Assembly: GCA_013399855.1 (NCBI GenBank) | Contig: VXAY01004283.1 | Span: 727,346-791,345, forward strand | DNA: 64,000 nucleotides | Direction: 5' to 3' | Source of the DNA: Oxyruncus cristatus | Taxonomy: Eukaryota; Chordata; Aves; Passeriformes; Cotingidae | Shown here: piece after piece, positions 18,371 through 34,023 of the stretch | Layout of the letters: every line of letters starts with the position of its first letter | Position numbering within the stretch: the first letter of the stretch is position 1 | Notes under the pieces: model-generated | What the model was told of the DNA's origin: nothing | Database searches by the model: none | The model's input: only the letters and a program-made list of their open reading frames with translations | Translations under genes and position numbers: made by a program

Positions 18371-21300
18371 CTACATTCAAGGCTTAAGCTTTTTACCTTG
18401 GAGAGAAGCTTTCCCAGTAACTTCTGTGCTTATCTGAACACTACTAGCTCACCTGTGCAGGTTCAGAACTTCCAGAGGCGTGACTGTGGAAAGGGGGAGC
18501 ACAGGAAGCAATCAAGGCCTCCCCAGACAGCAGCTCTGCGTATGAATTTCCACAGATGTGTCTGTCTAGCTCATGAAGCCAGACAAGGGAGCAACACTGG
18601 GCAACGCATGAAGGCTAAAAGGCACAGGGGCAGGGTACAGTGTGAGCTGCTCCTTTTGATTTGTTTCCCTAGGCTTCTCTCTCTCACACTTGGAAAGGAA
18701 ACAGAAATAAATAAAATTAATAAAAACAACTAAGCTTCTATTTGACTAAGTGATGGGTAATCTCCCACAGCTATGAGGGCTCACCTTCCTCTCAGCCTTG
18801 GTTCTTGTCTAGCAAGTTTTCCCTAATCCAGCACTGGTAGAAGCTACTTTTAACCCCTTCATACACACTTCAATTCACTTTGTAGGAAGCATCTGAAGAG
18901 CAGTTTACACAAAATTAAAATATTGACACCTATCAAGACTCCCCAGTCAACCAACCATTTATTATAAGCAGGTATATACGCAAAGATTTTCAGTTTTCAG
19001 ATCTGATTTTAAAAAATTAATAATTCCCACAGGGAGAAAAAAAAAACCCAAACATTTCAGCATTCCCCCAGGCACACTGTTACATGCTAAAGCTCCAATA
19101 GTGTGCTAAGCATTAAAATGGCAGTGAAAAAATCATCTTTGTTTCTGTTTCCTTGACAGCCATTACAAAAAAATATATTGTCAAGAAAGATTACATTTCA
19201 AGGGGAAAGCTGGAAGTTTCACATTCACATTAAGTAGAGATAGCATCAGAACATCTGAAATAAATCAAGCCTGGCTTTCATTTTCCTATTCTGTGACTAT
19301 TTTCATTAAAATAACTGAAGGATTACACAGGACAAACACTGAAACTGGTTACACAATTTGCTGATAAATCAATATAAACAAAAACACAAAAAAGAACCCC
19401 TCCAAAAGCATACACAAATCCAAACCATTAGAGGAGTTACAGTTTCTGCTACAAAGTTCTTTCTAGAGAAAATTCATCTGGAGATTCACTTGTACTAAAC
19501 ACCTATTTCAGAACTTGCTTATCCACCACACTCAAAAATGCTTTTAGCCTTCCATGTGTTTTTCCAAGAACTAATTAAAACCTACACCCATTAAGGGTAA
19601 AGTGACCAATTTCAACCAAACTCCTTAAACTTGGAGAGGCTCTAATGAGAGAGGAAGCTGAAAACACATCTTCCAAATGCCACAGCTCAACACACCTGCC
19701 ATTTCAAGATCTTCCCTCACTTTCCAGACTGTAGTATATTATGACAGCTTCCCACCTTTTATTTTATTAAACTACCAATACAACCCTGTTTTACATACCT
19801 CTAAATTCTCGTTCTCTGACCTGCAGCAGCAGATGCAAATTTCTTATAGCAAAGGCTTTAAAAGCTTGCTAATGAAGTTTAATAAAGGTATTTTCATGCA
19901 AAACTTGTGTTTTATAGACATTTACACAGTCGTAAAACATGTAGTTATTGCCTTTCATTAATATTCTGTCAGCATGTGGGTGTCAGCAATCCATACGTCC
20001 AAACACCCTTCATCAAAAACCAACCTACTTATTTCAGCATCTCACCCATTATAGATAAAGCTGACCCTGAAACAGAGGGAGCTTCTCAGTAGTGTTGTGC
20101 CTTATGTCTGCATGTGTTGAACTGAAAAAGACTACTGTGTTTGAGACTGAAATACACTGAAAAGGCTCAGCCTTCAATTACAGAGATGTCAGTGTAAGAT
20201 ATATTTCCCTGGATACAGAGAAAGAGAATTTGTTTTTATTTGGTTTGGTTGGGGGCTTTTTTCTAATACATCAGTACTGGGAAAAGAGATAGCTGACAAA
20301 GGAACAGAAGAATTACAGGCTCAATGCCTCCATAAAAAATTTTGCGGGCAAAAAATCCCGTATGATTGCAATCCCCTGTTAGGGGTAGGCAGGGAAGGAG
20401 GTATGGAAACAGCCATACAAAGAAAAGAGTCACAGCTGACACATTGACATAGAAAAAAAGGTGGAAAGTTAGAGGAAAAAAATCTAGGGACTTCTTCAAC
20501 TGTAACTAATATCCTTCTACAGCCTTCTCAAAAGTACTATATCCTTGTACAGACTTCTCCTTATTCACCTAAGTGTGCACTTCATCACAGTTACAACATT
20601 CCAAGATCTCCTGCAATTAAAAAATACTTTCAAGTAATTTTTCTTACAGGGATTTCACAGCAGCACATCTCCAAATTTAGTATGCCATTTTTGAAGGTAC
20701 TAAGATGCTACTTTCATTGTCAAGTCTTTAACATTAAACAGAATTTGAATTAAGAATGTGGCATAGGAAAAAAAATGTTATTTCAATAGGATTTGAAAGA
20801 TTTACATTCATAAAATTATGTTCCATTTCCATTTCACTTAATTATCCTGCAGCGATGCTGAAAAAAGCCACACAATTATTATATTGTTTCTTAAAGAAGC
20901 AAGAATTGTAGCAGTTACCAACAAGAATGTTTATCTCTGAAGCTCCTTGCCACCCACTGGACACCTGTCAGTCTTGGCACTAGCCTTTATGTGCCCATGT
21001 AAAGAAGATTTTGCATGGCATAGCCCTCTCTTGACCAAATTAGGCTAACCTCATCTGCATTGACATCAGTGCCTACAATTTTGGAATCTCATCGACAGAA
21101 ATAGCTTTATCACAGGGCCCAGCATACAAATTAAGCATCTGTATAGGGCATGTTGAACTTGTGGAAGTGCTAAAAAGCTGTAGTGGAAAAATCTTAGCAT
21201 ATACTTTGAAGCTGTATCTAATTAAGGCAATAGTTAGCTACTTGGGGTGAATTTATTATTTTGAAGTCTTGGTGTTTGTCTGCTTGCTGTATTCTCTGCT

Positions 21301-22994
21301 TGCACACAAGCTGGTGTTAAAACCTTTCATTTTAACCCAGACCCCTGAACAGTAGTTCAGTATTTATTTCAGGTATATAGAAATTGCACACATTTTTGTT
21401 ACCACATCCCAGTTTTGTCTTCAAATTTGGCATCACTAATCATCTCGTTGTTCTGCAAGAAGCCATTTCAGCTTGCTACAGGATTATCTCCAGTACTAAT
21501 TTTGTGCTGTCTGCATGACAAACTAAAAATACCAAGACACAATTAATTTCATTAATGTTATATGACTTAGGCAGTACAGGGGAAATCTGGTATATTGGAT
21601 CATAATTTCCTTATGACTGTAGTGAACTAATTTTATAGAGGCACTTTTGGAACAAAGTAGAATGGCAAAACAGTTGAGCTTAGGCAACAATAGGCAACCT
21701 CCGAAACACATTCGGAAGATGAGGGAAGAGAAAGAGAGGAGTAACTTGTACTTTTGTAGCATAATTTCAGGCTTATCATCATTACGTCAGAGCTGGGAGT
21801 TCACAGATCAAAAGGTGTACAGCACCACCCACCCCATTCTCCAGGGGAAAGGAGGATCTGCTGTCAGTTACTTCTCCAAATGTGATGGAAGACAGACATG
21901 AACCTCAATATAATTAAAGCCTTTCTCATTTTATAGAAATACAGAGAAAAATAGTAGAAAACATTAAAAACATTCTTTGCTTTACACGAATATGGATGTC
22001 ACTGCTCCTGAAAGGAACAGTACTGGAAGTACAAAGACTATTCCCAAAGACATAGCTAAGAAAATACAGAAAGAAATGCAACCCAGCCTGTAGTTCAAGA
22101 TGCCTGGTTTTTTGGCTCCCAGGTGGAGCCAACCTGTGACATACACAGCAGAACCTTGCTTCCCATGCTATAAAACACTCTACCAAAATTGCCCCAGCTT
22201 CTTCCTCATTGCTTCCTACACAAAATTACAAATTGTCCTCGTGCCTTTAACCAAAATTTTCCACGTGCAATCAAATAACTCACTCTCATTCTACTGTCCT
22301 CTCTTTTGTAACATATTCCACCACATAATAGTGTATAAGAACAGGAAAAGAGGGGTAGCACATACTGTGGCTAGCCCAACAGCCTGGTCAAAGTCATGCC
22401 ACAGAACTTCCTTAAGTCACCAGTGAAAAGCCCAGCTCTTGGTCTTTCATTTCCTTTGCAAACTGTTAAGAGTTCTCAAATCCTCAACACAATCAACTCA
22501 TTTTCAACACTGAACTTTTTATTCTGCTTTGAGATACACAAGTATTTCTATTAAGTACTTTTTACTTATTTCAAGAAAGTTTCATGTATGTCCTTCTAAA
22601 CAAGCAACACAAACATTTTGGAAAATATCCTGCACTGAAAGGCATACATGGCAATAAACCATTAGATAATATAGTCAATTTATTATAATCCACACTTATA
22701 ATGTCCTTAATTTTAACCTCACCCTCAGAAATATCTTTTTTTAAAAAAGGAATACATTTTAACTGAATTCTCCTACAGCATATACTGTTTTTAAACAGAT
22801 CACGAACAAGACTCCATTCTGTTTTTCCACAGAATTCCCAAGTCAATTTATGCACATAGGTCTTTGCTCCATGTCATAATTCTTTACTTAAAAAGTGAAA
22901 AGTCTGAAGCAGCAATAGGCTTCACATACTGCAAAGGGCTCAAACTCCGAAGGCAGAATTAATCTTCTCTAAAGCATTTATCAAGACTATCAGA

Positions 22995-23171
22995 GCACTT
23001 CACAAGTTGTTGCCCAGAGAAGTTGTGGATGCCTCATCCCTGGAAGTGTTCAAAACCAGGTTGGATAGCGCTTTGAGCAATGCGGTCTAGTGACCCTACC
23101 CATGGCACGGGGGTTGGAACAGGATGATCTTTAAGGTCCTTCTAACCCAAATCATTCTATGGTTCTATGAT
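22995..23171 (+). mobile_element. CR1 LINE 3' end fragment
   Basis: This is a plus-strand CR1 3' region. It has the GCCCAGAGAAGTTGTGGATGCC segment, the CATCCCTGGAAGTGTTCAA segment, GGTTGGAACAGGATGATCTTTAAGG, and the terminal repeats ATTCTATGGTTCTATGATA. It is a severely 5'-truncated copy inside PDE7A intron 1, without coding potential. Confidence 0.9.
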
Positions 23172-26100
23172 AAGTATTCATTCTCAACCCCCCAGCCCAG
23201 AACCAAGATCAGAGCCCAGACATCAGTCCTTCTGGGCACCCAATTTAAGACTGCTAGAATTGTGTTCTTCCATTCTTTAATCACATATGGCCCTCACATA
23301 AGCACAGCTCCTCAGCCTAAGCATCTTCCTCTTTTGGGAGTGGGTGGAGGAAAGGAAGAGGGCAGGAAAGGCAAATCAGGCTGCAAGATCTCACATCAAA
23401 CACTTAACAAATGAGAAGCATACAATCATGATCTAGGAAAAGCTTGATTTACATGTCTGCACTAATAAGCAATTACAAGATGGAAGCATGAGAAATATCT
23501 TTTTCTCCAGAGTGGCATTTAACTGCCTTTTAAATACACACAATCCTCCATTCTTCTCAGACAAAACACACAAGGAATGGCTAAAATGCTTCTCATAACA
23601 AAAGCATGTACATTTTGTGCACTAAAGGAGGCAGAGATTTCCTAGAAAACATTAACAAAATCAAAACCCCACAGTGCACTGATGTAAGGATGTTAACATG
23701 GATTGCACAGGCAATCCAAATGTGTATTTCCCAAATGCTGTACTTGTCTTTAGCATTCCATCCATAAGGGAAGAAAACTCAAGTCACAGGGTTTTTTTGG
23801 GTTTTTTTCAAGTGAAAAAAAACCCCCAAAACAAAACAGAAAACAACAAACCAACAACCAAACTATGAAACTCTATAGGTCAGAACATACCCTACCCCCA
23901 TCACTTAAAGTTACACACTATTTTCATCTCAGAGGCAACTTCTGCTGTTTTAAGATATAAACTACATACATAACTCATAATTTCTAATAATAGAAAACAA
24001 ACCTCTATTTCAAAAATGAACACACTGAAAGTGTATCTCGAGCAATAGAGCAGTAATTCTTTTATATAGAGATAAATACACTCAGTATATAAGCTATATG
24101 TGGAAAAAAATGCACAAATTTAAAGCAATCATTCTCAACTGGTGAGTGCCAAAAAAAAACTAAGGTAGTTTTGTATACACACTCATTTTTATCTTTCTAG
24201 ACCTGAGATACTTATACTATTCCCTGGACAACTGAAGTTTCTACACTGGACTGGCTGCTTTAATTACCTACAAACCCAAAAGTTCAATAAAATCTTTAAC
24301 ACTCGTGGGTTTAGAAATTGTCTGAAGTTGTTTCCTCCAGGCACACAATGCCTACTAGGATTCTAAGTGGTGTAGTAATCAGGGCTAGGCGTGGACAGGG
24401 CGTTAGCCATAAAGCAATCCGTCCTTAGAGATGAGAAGAAGTTTTCAGTTCACGCCAAAATGCCTTTGACCCTGAAAATTTAACACTGTACAACGCTTTG
24501 AACAGGTTAGCCACAAGAGCACGGCAGCGCATTTGAGAGCCTCCTCCTTCACAATAATTACAATGAGACTAAACACTGCTTAATTAAGTTTCCTTGTTTA
24601 ATAAAAATAATTACTTGATGTTTTAAAAATCCACAGGTATAGGTCAGTTTATCTGAAACGCTGATGCCTCTTGTCATCAGGTTACAGCTTGTATTTGGTG
24701 GTACAAGAGTAATGTAAGTCCTTTGAGACCACCTTGAGCAGAGAGATTGCAATGCTGCCCGTTGCAGTGTGTGTGCACGGGGTACAACACCCAGCTGACT
24801 TGGAACTCAATCTAAGGACATTGATAATCTTCTTTTTATGCCCTAATATTGCAAAACGGGTTTCAATATAACACTCAACATTCAGGAAGTAGAAGAAAAT
24901 TACTAATAAGCTGAACTCCTTTCCTGGCTCCAGCCCCCACCATACCACGGACATGTGGTACAGAAGGCTCGCTGCCCTCCAGCTGCACACCTTGCAACCT
25001 TCCACTGAAGCATGGCTTGTCCTAGGGCAATATATATTATTCCACCTCTTCCTGAATCCAGACATGCTGTGAAGGAGCAGGATAAGCTCATACAAATGCA
25101 AGGCTCCTGAAGAGAGGAACTGGAGTAAAAAAAAGAAATTATTTTTTGCAAGTAAGTATCTATTATCATACATTGGAACAGGCCACAAAAACACAGTTTT
25201 GGTATCAGAACTGTAACTTCAAGGCATAGGAAGGCAAGTCTATTATTTTATTACAGAAAAATACAGTTACGTTTAAAAAACCAGCATATATCTGTGAAAT
25301 GCAGAGGATAAATTTCAATTTACATCAAATACCATGTTTTCATGTTAATGCTTTCCCATTGTTAAATAAAGACAACTAGAATCTAAAAAATTTCTTTGAA
25401 TGCAAGGTTATGAAGGTCACAACAATATTCCCCACAAAACCAGCTGAAGGGACAATAAGTTTCTTTCCAATGGCAGATTAAATTAGCTGGATATTCTCAT
25501 ATTTTCATGGAAATTATTCCATATAAAATGGAATCCCATAAGTGAAATTAAGCAAGTAGTTTAGCAGCCCCCAACCTCTTCCTCCCTATAAATTAAATTA
25601 CATCACAAACCCCTTGGAAGAGGAATTTAGCTTTTATTCTCTAACCAAATATCACAGCATACTTATTTATTTTACTCTCATTTTTCCTAGACATTTTGTA
25701 CCATAAAGCATGTTCTGACAAACTCCCCTGATGGATTACTTTTCTATTTTACTCCCCGAACAACTGTGTATAAATCATGTGCCATAGTTTGAGACTCTTC
25801 CTTTAAAATTGAAAGGACGGTGATTTCCCTAACTGCCAGCATTTTTGTTATTTCAAACACACAAAGGGTGAAATGTAAGAAACCCAATGAACAACTAAAC
25901 AGAAAGCCCCCATGCTGCACTGCAGGTAAGACTAAAAAGAGGTGAGAAAGCTTAACATCAGCATTACTTATAATTTTTGTTTGCTCTTAAGACAGAAAAG
26001 AACGGGAGGTGGGGGAGGTCTGAACAAATCTTCGACACAGAAATATAACTTTCAATGTACCGTATTTGGATTTGGGTAGTCATTTTTTCTCACCCCCACC

Positions 26101-29100
26101 CCATTACATTACCTATCTGACAGAGGTTTGCTTACTCAGTTTCAACTTTATTGGGTTTCACTTCCCAATTTTTTCTTGCAGCAGCAGAAGTACAAACAAC
26201 CCACCTACTCCACAAGAATATACATGAGTGTATCTCAGGTCCTAAGAACCTATTCAATGGTGCTACTTAGTTGCTCTTCCCTTTTATCTTGCCTGAGCAG
26301 TGAAACCTTCTTAACAAGGTCTGCAAAAGGCTCCAGCTCATTAACCAAGAATTTAGAAAACGAGAGGCTGGGAAAGCTCCAGCTTGGGGTGAGGCATTAG
26401 AGCTTCTCCTGAAATATGATGAGCAAGCATTTTGCAAAGCCAGAGGAACCCAACTCTGGGAGCTGGGGGAAGTGACTGAATTCATGAATCTATAAATGTA
26501 AACAGCACGTGTACACTAAGGAAGGAGAAGACAACATTCACAAGTTTTTCTTTAGCTGTCACTCATGACAATGAACTAACTGCAGGTAGGAGCTAACCAT
26601 CACCACCACCTGACTAATCCAGAAGAAACCTGAGCTCCACTTTGCAGTTTGCACAAACAGGGAACCAGAAGAGAGGCCAGGCACACGCTTGCCTCCCTCA
26701 ACAAGCAGACTATTTTTTCACCTCTGACTGACAAGTTTCCATTTTAGCATGCATATGCAAGAGCACACCAATTCAGGCAAAGTTCTCAAAAAGTGACTAT
26801 CCAATTTTCCTACATTTATCAATCTAAACTGCCAGTTATTTGGAAACCCTTCAGAGAGCAGCTTAGTATCACATACAGCACATCAGCACGTTCTGGGCAC
26901 TGAGATAATTTGATACTACAAAGTCTAGAACTGACTCTGAGTTTACAAACATGGGAACTGCCTCCATGTATGTGCTAAATCCCTACATGTCAAAGCCTGC
27001 TACATGTGTGCACAAGGTTGCTCCAATTCCTAACCTCGCTCTCCAGTCGAGAATACCAGGTGACTCATTTCCTTGATATGCATATACATCATTTCAGTGT
27101 CAGTAAGAGACCTTCCCTTTTCAAACTGCAGGTGTTGTCAACAACTCCATCAGACCAAATCAACATCAAACCAGTGATGTCCCTTTAAGGGAAAAGTTCT
27201 TGGGATATCTGATGTCAATCCATGTTCCTGAAAAAATTACGGGGGGTAGGGGCCACATGGACAGGCAGTTGGGAGGCAGTAATTTAGCTTTCTAGAACAT
27301 GTTTTTGTACTTACGGTCAAAACTGATAGACAAGCTACCAAAAAGTATCCATCATTAAAGCATCGAAGAATCATCAGATGACGAGAAAAAAAGAAATTAA
27401 TAACTAAAACCAATGCATACTGTCAAGCATTACATAGATTCACATCTAAAGCTTTGCAAATAGCCAAGAACCATAATACCTCTGAAATGGCAAACCAATT
27501 GTGTAATTATTACCAGTGAAGTAACAGGCCCATTGTATCTGTTGATGTAAAAGGATAACTCAGTACATATAAAGACAGTTAAATCTCTTAACCAAATTGA
27601 TAACATTGTCTTCAGTATCTTGATTCAGGTACTTTTTAAATCTACAGAATCCTTCTCAAGTATGATATCAAATTTTTTTTTCACCTTGCACTCACTTCTA
27701 GATTTCTGCAGAATATCAGCAGCCCACAGCTGAATTAATATGTCACAATCAAGGCCTCCAAGACATCAAGGCTGCCAGATTATGAAGGTGTGTGATGACT
27801 TGACATTAAGTTCTTTATTGTGCTGGTAAAAGAACACTATGTCTGCTGATGGAACTGAAATCATTAATCCACATAAAAGGTTTTTCATTAACTAGTGAGG
27901 CTCCTTCCATTCCCCAGACAGCCCTGAAAGAGTAGATCCCCAAACTCTCCTAGAAATCCCCTGTCAGGAGACTGTTTTCAGGAACAGTATTTTGGTGTGG
28001 GTTGGTGCTATCAGAGTAATACACCTGGTTATAATGTAATGGCTAAGATAAAATCCAATTTTAGAAAGCATAAACCATCTGAAAACATTATAATCACCCC
28101 CAATTTTATGATGCAAAATCTCTTAATGTTTGTAATTTAATGGTACTAAAATAAGACTTCCACTTTTTTCACACACAGAAAACACTAACCAAAGTTAATT
28201 GTTACAGAACTGAGAATTTTATCTGAACTCTTAAGTTGCTGAAAACATGCAAACTTGAAATGATAACTGAAAAAAGAGGGGTTGAATTAAAAAAATATCC
28301 TCCACTAATAAGAATAAAACCTGGGAACAAAAAAAATGTGTGTTCCAAGAGCTGCAATTTTGATCCTTCGCCTATTGCACTTGAATGAAAGCAACAGATA
28401 CAAAAATAATTTTTATTTGCCATGAGGCACAAAGTATTTTTTAAAATCCAATTATTTAAATCATTACTATCTGCAAATAGAATGAATGCATCATATTGTA
28501 TAACAAGCAAAGTGGTTAATTTCTAAGAAGAGAATTTAAACAGTTTGTATGAACTTGGAAACTCTTGAGACAGTAATAAATATTCAAGCTGCAACTAGAG
28601 TTGTTACATTTGTCAGTACAGACATAATTCCTGGAGTGCTGCTCTATAAACTTTCAATGCACAGCCTGCCTACACTCCAGGCAACCCAAGACAGCCAGTA
28701 CTACCCATAAAATCAGTTACTTCACTTCTCCAAACAATAAATAACACAGACCCATCCAAAAAAAACCAGACTAGAAGTTCACATCAGAAGAAAACAACAT
28801 TTTTTTCACTTATCTGCATACCCCAAAACCAGTTTTCTGAAAGAGACCCAATACTGAAAACATTCCGCAGGCCTTGTCTTCCAGGAGAGACCTTAATCCC
28901 CAGCTTCTTCAGCTTTCGTTCTTCCTCTCAGTTTCTTACAACCGCCCTTTCCTTGCCAATGTGTGAGGTACCGCAAATTCTTAAGTAACTGACATCATTT
29001 CCAAAGACAAATCACCTAGATAGCCGGACAAAGCTGATTAAAAAGATACAGTACATCCACACCAGCTTCATTTGAATGCGTGGGAGGAACCGACATTGGT

Positions 29101-32100
29101 GCCAACACATTTATGTAATGTGGTCCCTGCAGATGTTCAAAGCTTTGAGTCGTCAGCTGGATCTGGAGATACACATCACAAAGCAGACCGGTAATTTAAA
29201 GAAGAACCCTCCAGGTGGTGTTGTGTAGATTTTAACATGGCGAAACATCTCGAAAAACATGCTGGGATATCTACCATACAGAACAGCCAGTTTTAAAAAC
29301 CTCAATGACACATTCTACCATGGGCTAATTAGAATTAATTCATGCCCCATGGCCTCAAGAGCTGCTCTTAGAATACTTATGACTCCTTAATCATCTTTAA
29401 GAAGGCACCCTTTTGCCATAATTTGGTCTATGGTTGTAGAACAATTTAAAATTCATAATTCCAAAACTTGTCCATCCACATATAACATTTTCAAATGCCT
29501 TTATTTCTTGTTGAGGTGTGTGCCTGTGAGTGTGCCTGACAGAGAGAATGAAGGAATGACCCAGTCTGTCCCTTTACCACTTCCAACAGAAATCAGAGGG
29601 CTGCACTTGAGCCACCTTTTGTACCCTTACAATGAATCAAAGGACAAGAGTAAAGAATGCACAGTTCTTAAATACCAGTATATAGGAACTTCTATCTCAA
29701 ATATCTGAAACATTTAGCCATGAATATCCCCTTCTCTCCTCAGGTTTTTTTTCCCTTTTAAATCACAGGCTCAGCTATACCTTTTGCCTCTCTTTCCTAC
29801 TAGTTTTACATATTCAAAGAGTTTTTTTCTCCTTCACACTACTGTTGAAATATTTTACCTCTGTGTATCAAAAAGCACAGCTCACACTTCTAAATAGCAT
29901 GTGTTTGTTTGATGAATTCTAGTTAAAGTTGTGAAGTTAAAAAAACCCCAGCATTCTTCAACAAAAAAGTAGGGGACGCAAACTTTACATGCTTCATTTT
30001 CTCAGTATGAAGGACCAATTACTGGAGTTTTCACATAGCATGATGAAGAGTCATCATTACCAAGGACAGCCCTTATGCATCTGTCCACTAGCTAGCTTCA
30101 CTCAAACATCCCCTGAGACCTTTAAAAACAAGCAGCTTGGCAGTCCTCTCCTTAGTAGAATGTCCACTAAAAAGTCAAACTGAGTAATTTCATACTTAAA
30201 TACTTAATATATACTCATGAAGGTGAACACTCATGAAAGATAAATACAGTTGCTTATCATGCCAACAGCACTTTATGGAATACCAAGGTAACATTTTATT
30301 TTAAAGCCCACCAATCAGAGATGCTTTCCATAGTCTAAAGAGGTAGAAGACATCTTGTTGTTCTCCGTAGCAAAAAACATACCCAGTAATCAGAATAACC
30401 CATGGCTGCTGCTGGAGGCTTAAATAAGTGTTGCAGATATAGCATAAAAGAGCTATTATCAAAGACATGTCCTTATCTAACAGAGTAATTTTTCACAAAT
30501 AAGCCTAAACATTCATTTCATTCAGTAAAAAACCAATATACTACAAGAGTACACTGCAGTTAAAAGTGAAGGGACACAAGGAATCCAGCACTACTGCCCA
30601 TTACAGTATCTGCACCACTAATTCTGTATTACTAGTTCTGGGCCCCGGCTGGCAACATCAGACCCCAAAATATTTATCTTCATTCTCAAACCTTTTCTGT
30701 CTCAAACAGCAGCATGAAGGATTACAGACTGACCAGATCCTTTTCCCCTAAGCATAAGTCCCTCTTCCCCTCAAAGTATAGGAGCAGAACTATCATATTC
30801 TGTGGTAGACAAAGGAGCCTATAGGAGAGCCTGCAAGACTTGGAAAGAGAATTTACGAAGGAGTAAAGATTCCAAAAACAGCTAAGTGCAGGGATACACT
30901 TCTGTGTATCTGCATAGCTGAGATGGGAACAGAGATGCTGAAGGAGACGGACACTTCAGCAGCACCCTTCAACCAGATCACACAGGACATGAGAGGTCAC
31001 TGCTCTTAGTGCAGAGATGACAAGTCCCTCATCTCACCTACAATCCTTGTACAATTTTTCAGCACTAGAGAGAAGTTTAACAGTATTTTGACTTATTGTA
31101 ACATTGTTTTTTGTAACAGTACTGAGAAAAATTCAAAATGCACATTTCAGCCAAGTAAGTGTAACCAAGCACACACACAACTAGTTCATAATTGCCAACC
31201 GAAAAAATAAGTATTTAGATAGGGTAAAACTCACATAACATTTAGATCAGCACACTATAAAACTAAAGAACATAATCACTTCACTAAATATCTACTTTAA
31301 CTCCAAAACCATCTGCCTTGGAAACTGCAGATCTCCCATCTTTGTTGAACCCAAACACTACGCTGTAGAATGCACCAATGAATTTTCACTAATATGTTTC
31401 TTTCTCCTGAACTACAAAATGCAGAACTGATTAAACAGAAAAACCCTGCAGGATACCTGAGATTGAACATAAAAGAAAAAAGGTATAGAAAAAGTACTGC
31501 AATTATATGACATTAATTCTTTTTTCTGCATATAAGGGAGTTTTGCCAGGTCAGTTTGTTCATGGGATGAAAACTGACTTTGAATTATTTCAGCTCATTA
31601 TGTGTCTAATTAAGTAGCTTTCTGGTTAAGCCCTCTGGATATCATTGCCCTGGTGCTTTTACCAAACCCATTTCAATCACGAAACCGTGGACTGAAGACA
31701 AAAGCACATTTCACAGTCCCATTTTATAAGCTGTTTCAGGCCTGTACTCTCTGCTGGTTGACTTGGGTGTTGAGAAGACTCACAGCAATCAAAAGAAAAT
31801 TTAGATTTCAGACAAAAATCCAGAAAGTAGAAACTGTAACCATACTCTCCACCTGAACATGCAGTAGAATGAGGCCCACTTCCAAAACCAGGATTGCCTC
31901 TCTTTTTCTATATCCTTCCTTTTCCAAGTCACTTCAACTCTAACGACTGGCTCAAATGCAGCCCCTTTATCCCAGCTGCATGCAGACAGCAGTCTTCCGT
32001 CTGCGGGAATCACAGGCAAAGCAGCAGCTCAGGGGACCAAACAGGGAGCACAGATAATTATAGCACCTATGAGACAATATCACAGACCTAACAGACATGA

Positions 32101-33995
32101 AGCAGAGAGGCTGGAAAGACCACTGGAACAGAAGAGTGAGAGCCATCACGCTGTTCTAACAGTGCTAGAGGCTACTATATCATTACAACAAGGATGAGAA
32201 AATTGATACAGAGGCACTGAAGAAACAATTGAGAAGCAAGTTCAGTGCTGGAAACGGTAACTCAGCAACTATTGCCTCACTGGAGGCTTCTCTGTATTGT
32301 GTAGGCGCTGCCATACTCTGCAGCACAATCTTTTTTCGCTCCCTGCAGAGATTAGTGGCACAGCCCATAGTCAGCAGAGAATGTTGCTTCACGAGAAGTA
32401 GGGATGAAGGCATACACCACCACTACATGACAGCACATGCACATCTAGGTGTCCATGGAAGCCTTAAGAGTCCACAGCTTTCTCCTCCAAACAAGACCTG
32501 CATCCTTCTTTTCCTAAAGAGCAGAGACCTGCCTAAAAAACGTATTACATATTACTCTAATAAATATTCTATAGTTTTGCAATAGATCCATTTCCTTTAT
32601 TTACCAAACTTGTTTTCATTGGCACATTCATAGTGAAGTGAAGTACTGGGCCTCATAAAGAACATGAAACTTTCACGGAAGGTTTTGAGAGGCTGTATCT
32701 GGGCCTAAGCAACCATGAAGGAACATGAAGAAAGCAATGCCACAAAGCGGGTAGCAGAGGTGAGAAAATGCAACAGATGAAACAGATGGGGATCAATGTG
32801 TGCTTTCAACAAAACCATACTGCTGTCACAACAATCTCACGAAACACAGAGGTAATATTCTGCCATCATGCACATCACACATCTGATCTTCACCTTCTCT
32901 CAAGGGGAACAAACCCCAAAAGGTACTGGTGGCACATCTCTCATACACTGCCTTTTGTCACTCCTTGTTCTTTCTTCTCACAAACTTTAGAAAGGAAATT
33001 TCAGGTAAGACCTTTACACAGTGTCTCCTACAGGAAAATGAAAAGCTACTAAGAAAGGATGCCCATACACATCACTCTTTCCATCCTCAAGTTTTACTTC
33101 ATCTGCAGACCCATCATCCACTACTGACTCTTCTCATATGCCAGCATGTGTGAAATTATTCCTACAGCTTCTTCTCTTCTATCATGATCCAGTACATGTA
33201 CCAGCAGTACAGCCTATTTTATCTCCTTGAATGTTGTCAATTTTCGGGAATGTTCTCACGGTGCTACTCTGGGCAAACCGCATATGGCATCCTAACTCAC
33301 TCAAGGCACCACTCCTTAGGTCAAGCACTGGGTTCCACACAGGCCCCCGATGAACCCACCCACAAATACCTCCAACAGAACTGAATGCACTTCATGCTGG
33401 GATTCAAAATAATTCTGCCAATCAACATAATCAGCATACTGTGTGCTCTATTAAATTCAGCAGAAACGGATGGCTGAACAACTGTGCACACATGTACACA
33501 GTCAATCCAAGTTTGTTTGACTTGGCAACTCAGTAACACAGAGAGTCAGCTATTACTGTACAACTGTCCTTGGCTTAAGACATGCTTCAGGGCAAGCTCT
33601 ACAAAGTCTGAAGGAGGTATGTCACAATGAGGAATCCAGAGAAAGGGAAAAAAAACAAAAAAAAGCTAGAAAGAACAACCCTGACAGTTATCTGACATCA
33701 TCCTGAAGCACTCACAACTGTAAAACTAATGTGTCTTTATGTATTGTTCATTCTCACCAAAAGCTTCTAAAACCTTATTGTAAATGATAAAGATGACCTG
33801 ATAAGTACAAATATTCCCAAAATTGCTATTTAGGATATTATTTTGTCCTGTGACTTGATGGACACAGGGCAACATGGTAGCAAATGGTACAATAAATATA
33901 AGGTTTTTTTCTCCTTTCTGAATCTATGCAGCACCCAGGATAGATTTACTCACTTACTACAGTTTCATATATATACCTATGTATTTATTTTCACT

Positions 33996-34023
33996 TGTGT
34001 GTGTATATATATACACATATATA
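33996..34023. repeat. TG/TA microsatellite with perfect palindrome
   Basis: Alternating pyrimidine-purine sequence. Positions 34000-34017 (TGTGTATATATATACACA) are a perfect 18-base palindrome. Confidence 0.9.

Noticed and set aside
24682..25194. 170-codon minus-strand open frame in intron 1
   Set aside because: Nominal start is GTG, composition is intron-like, and no protein family is recognised; treated as chance.
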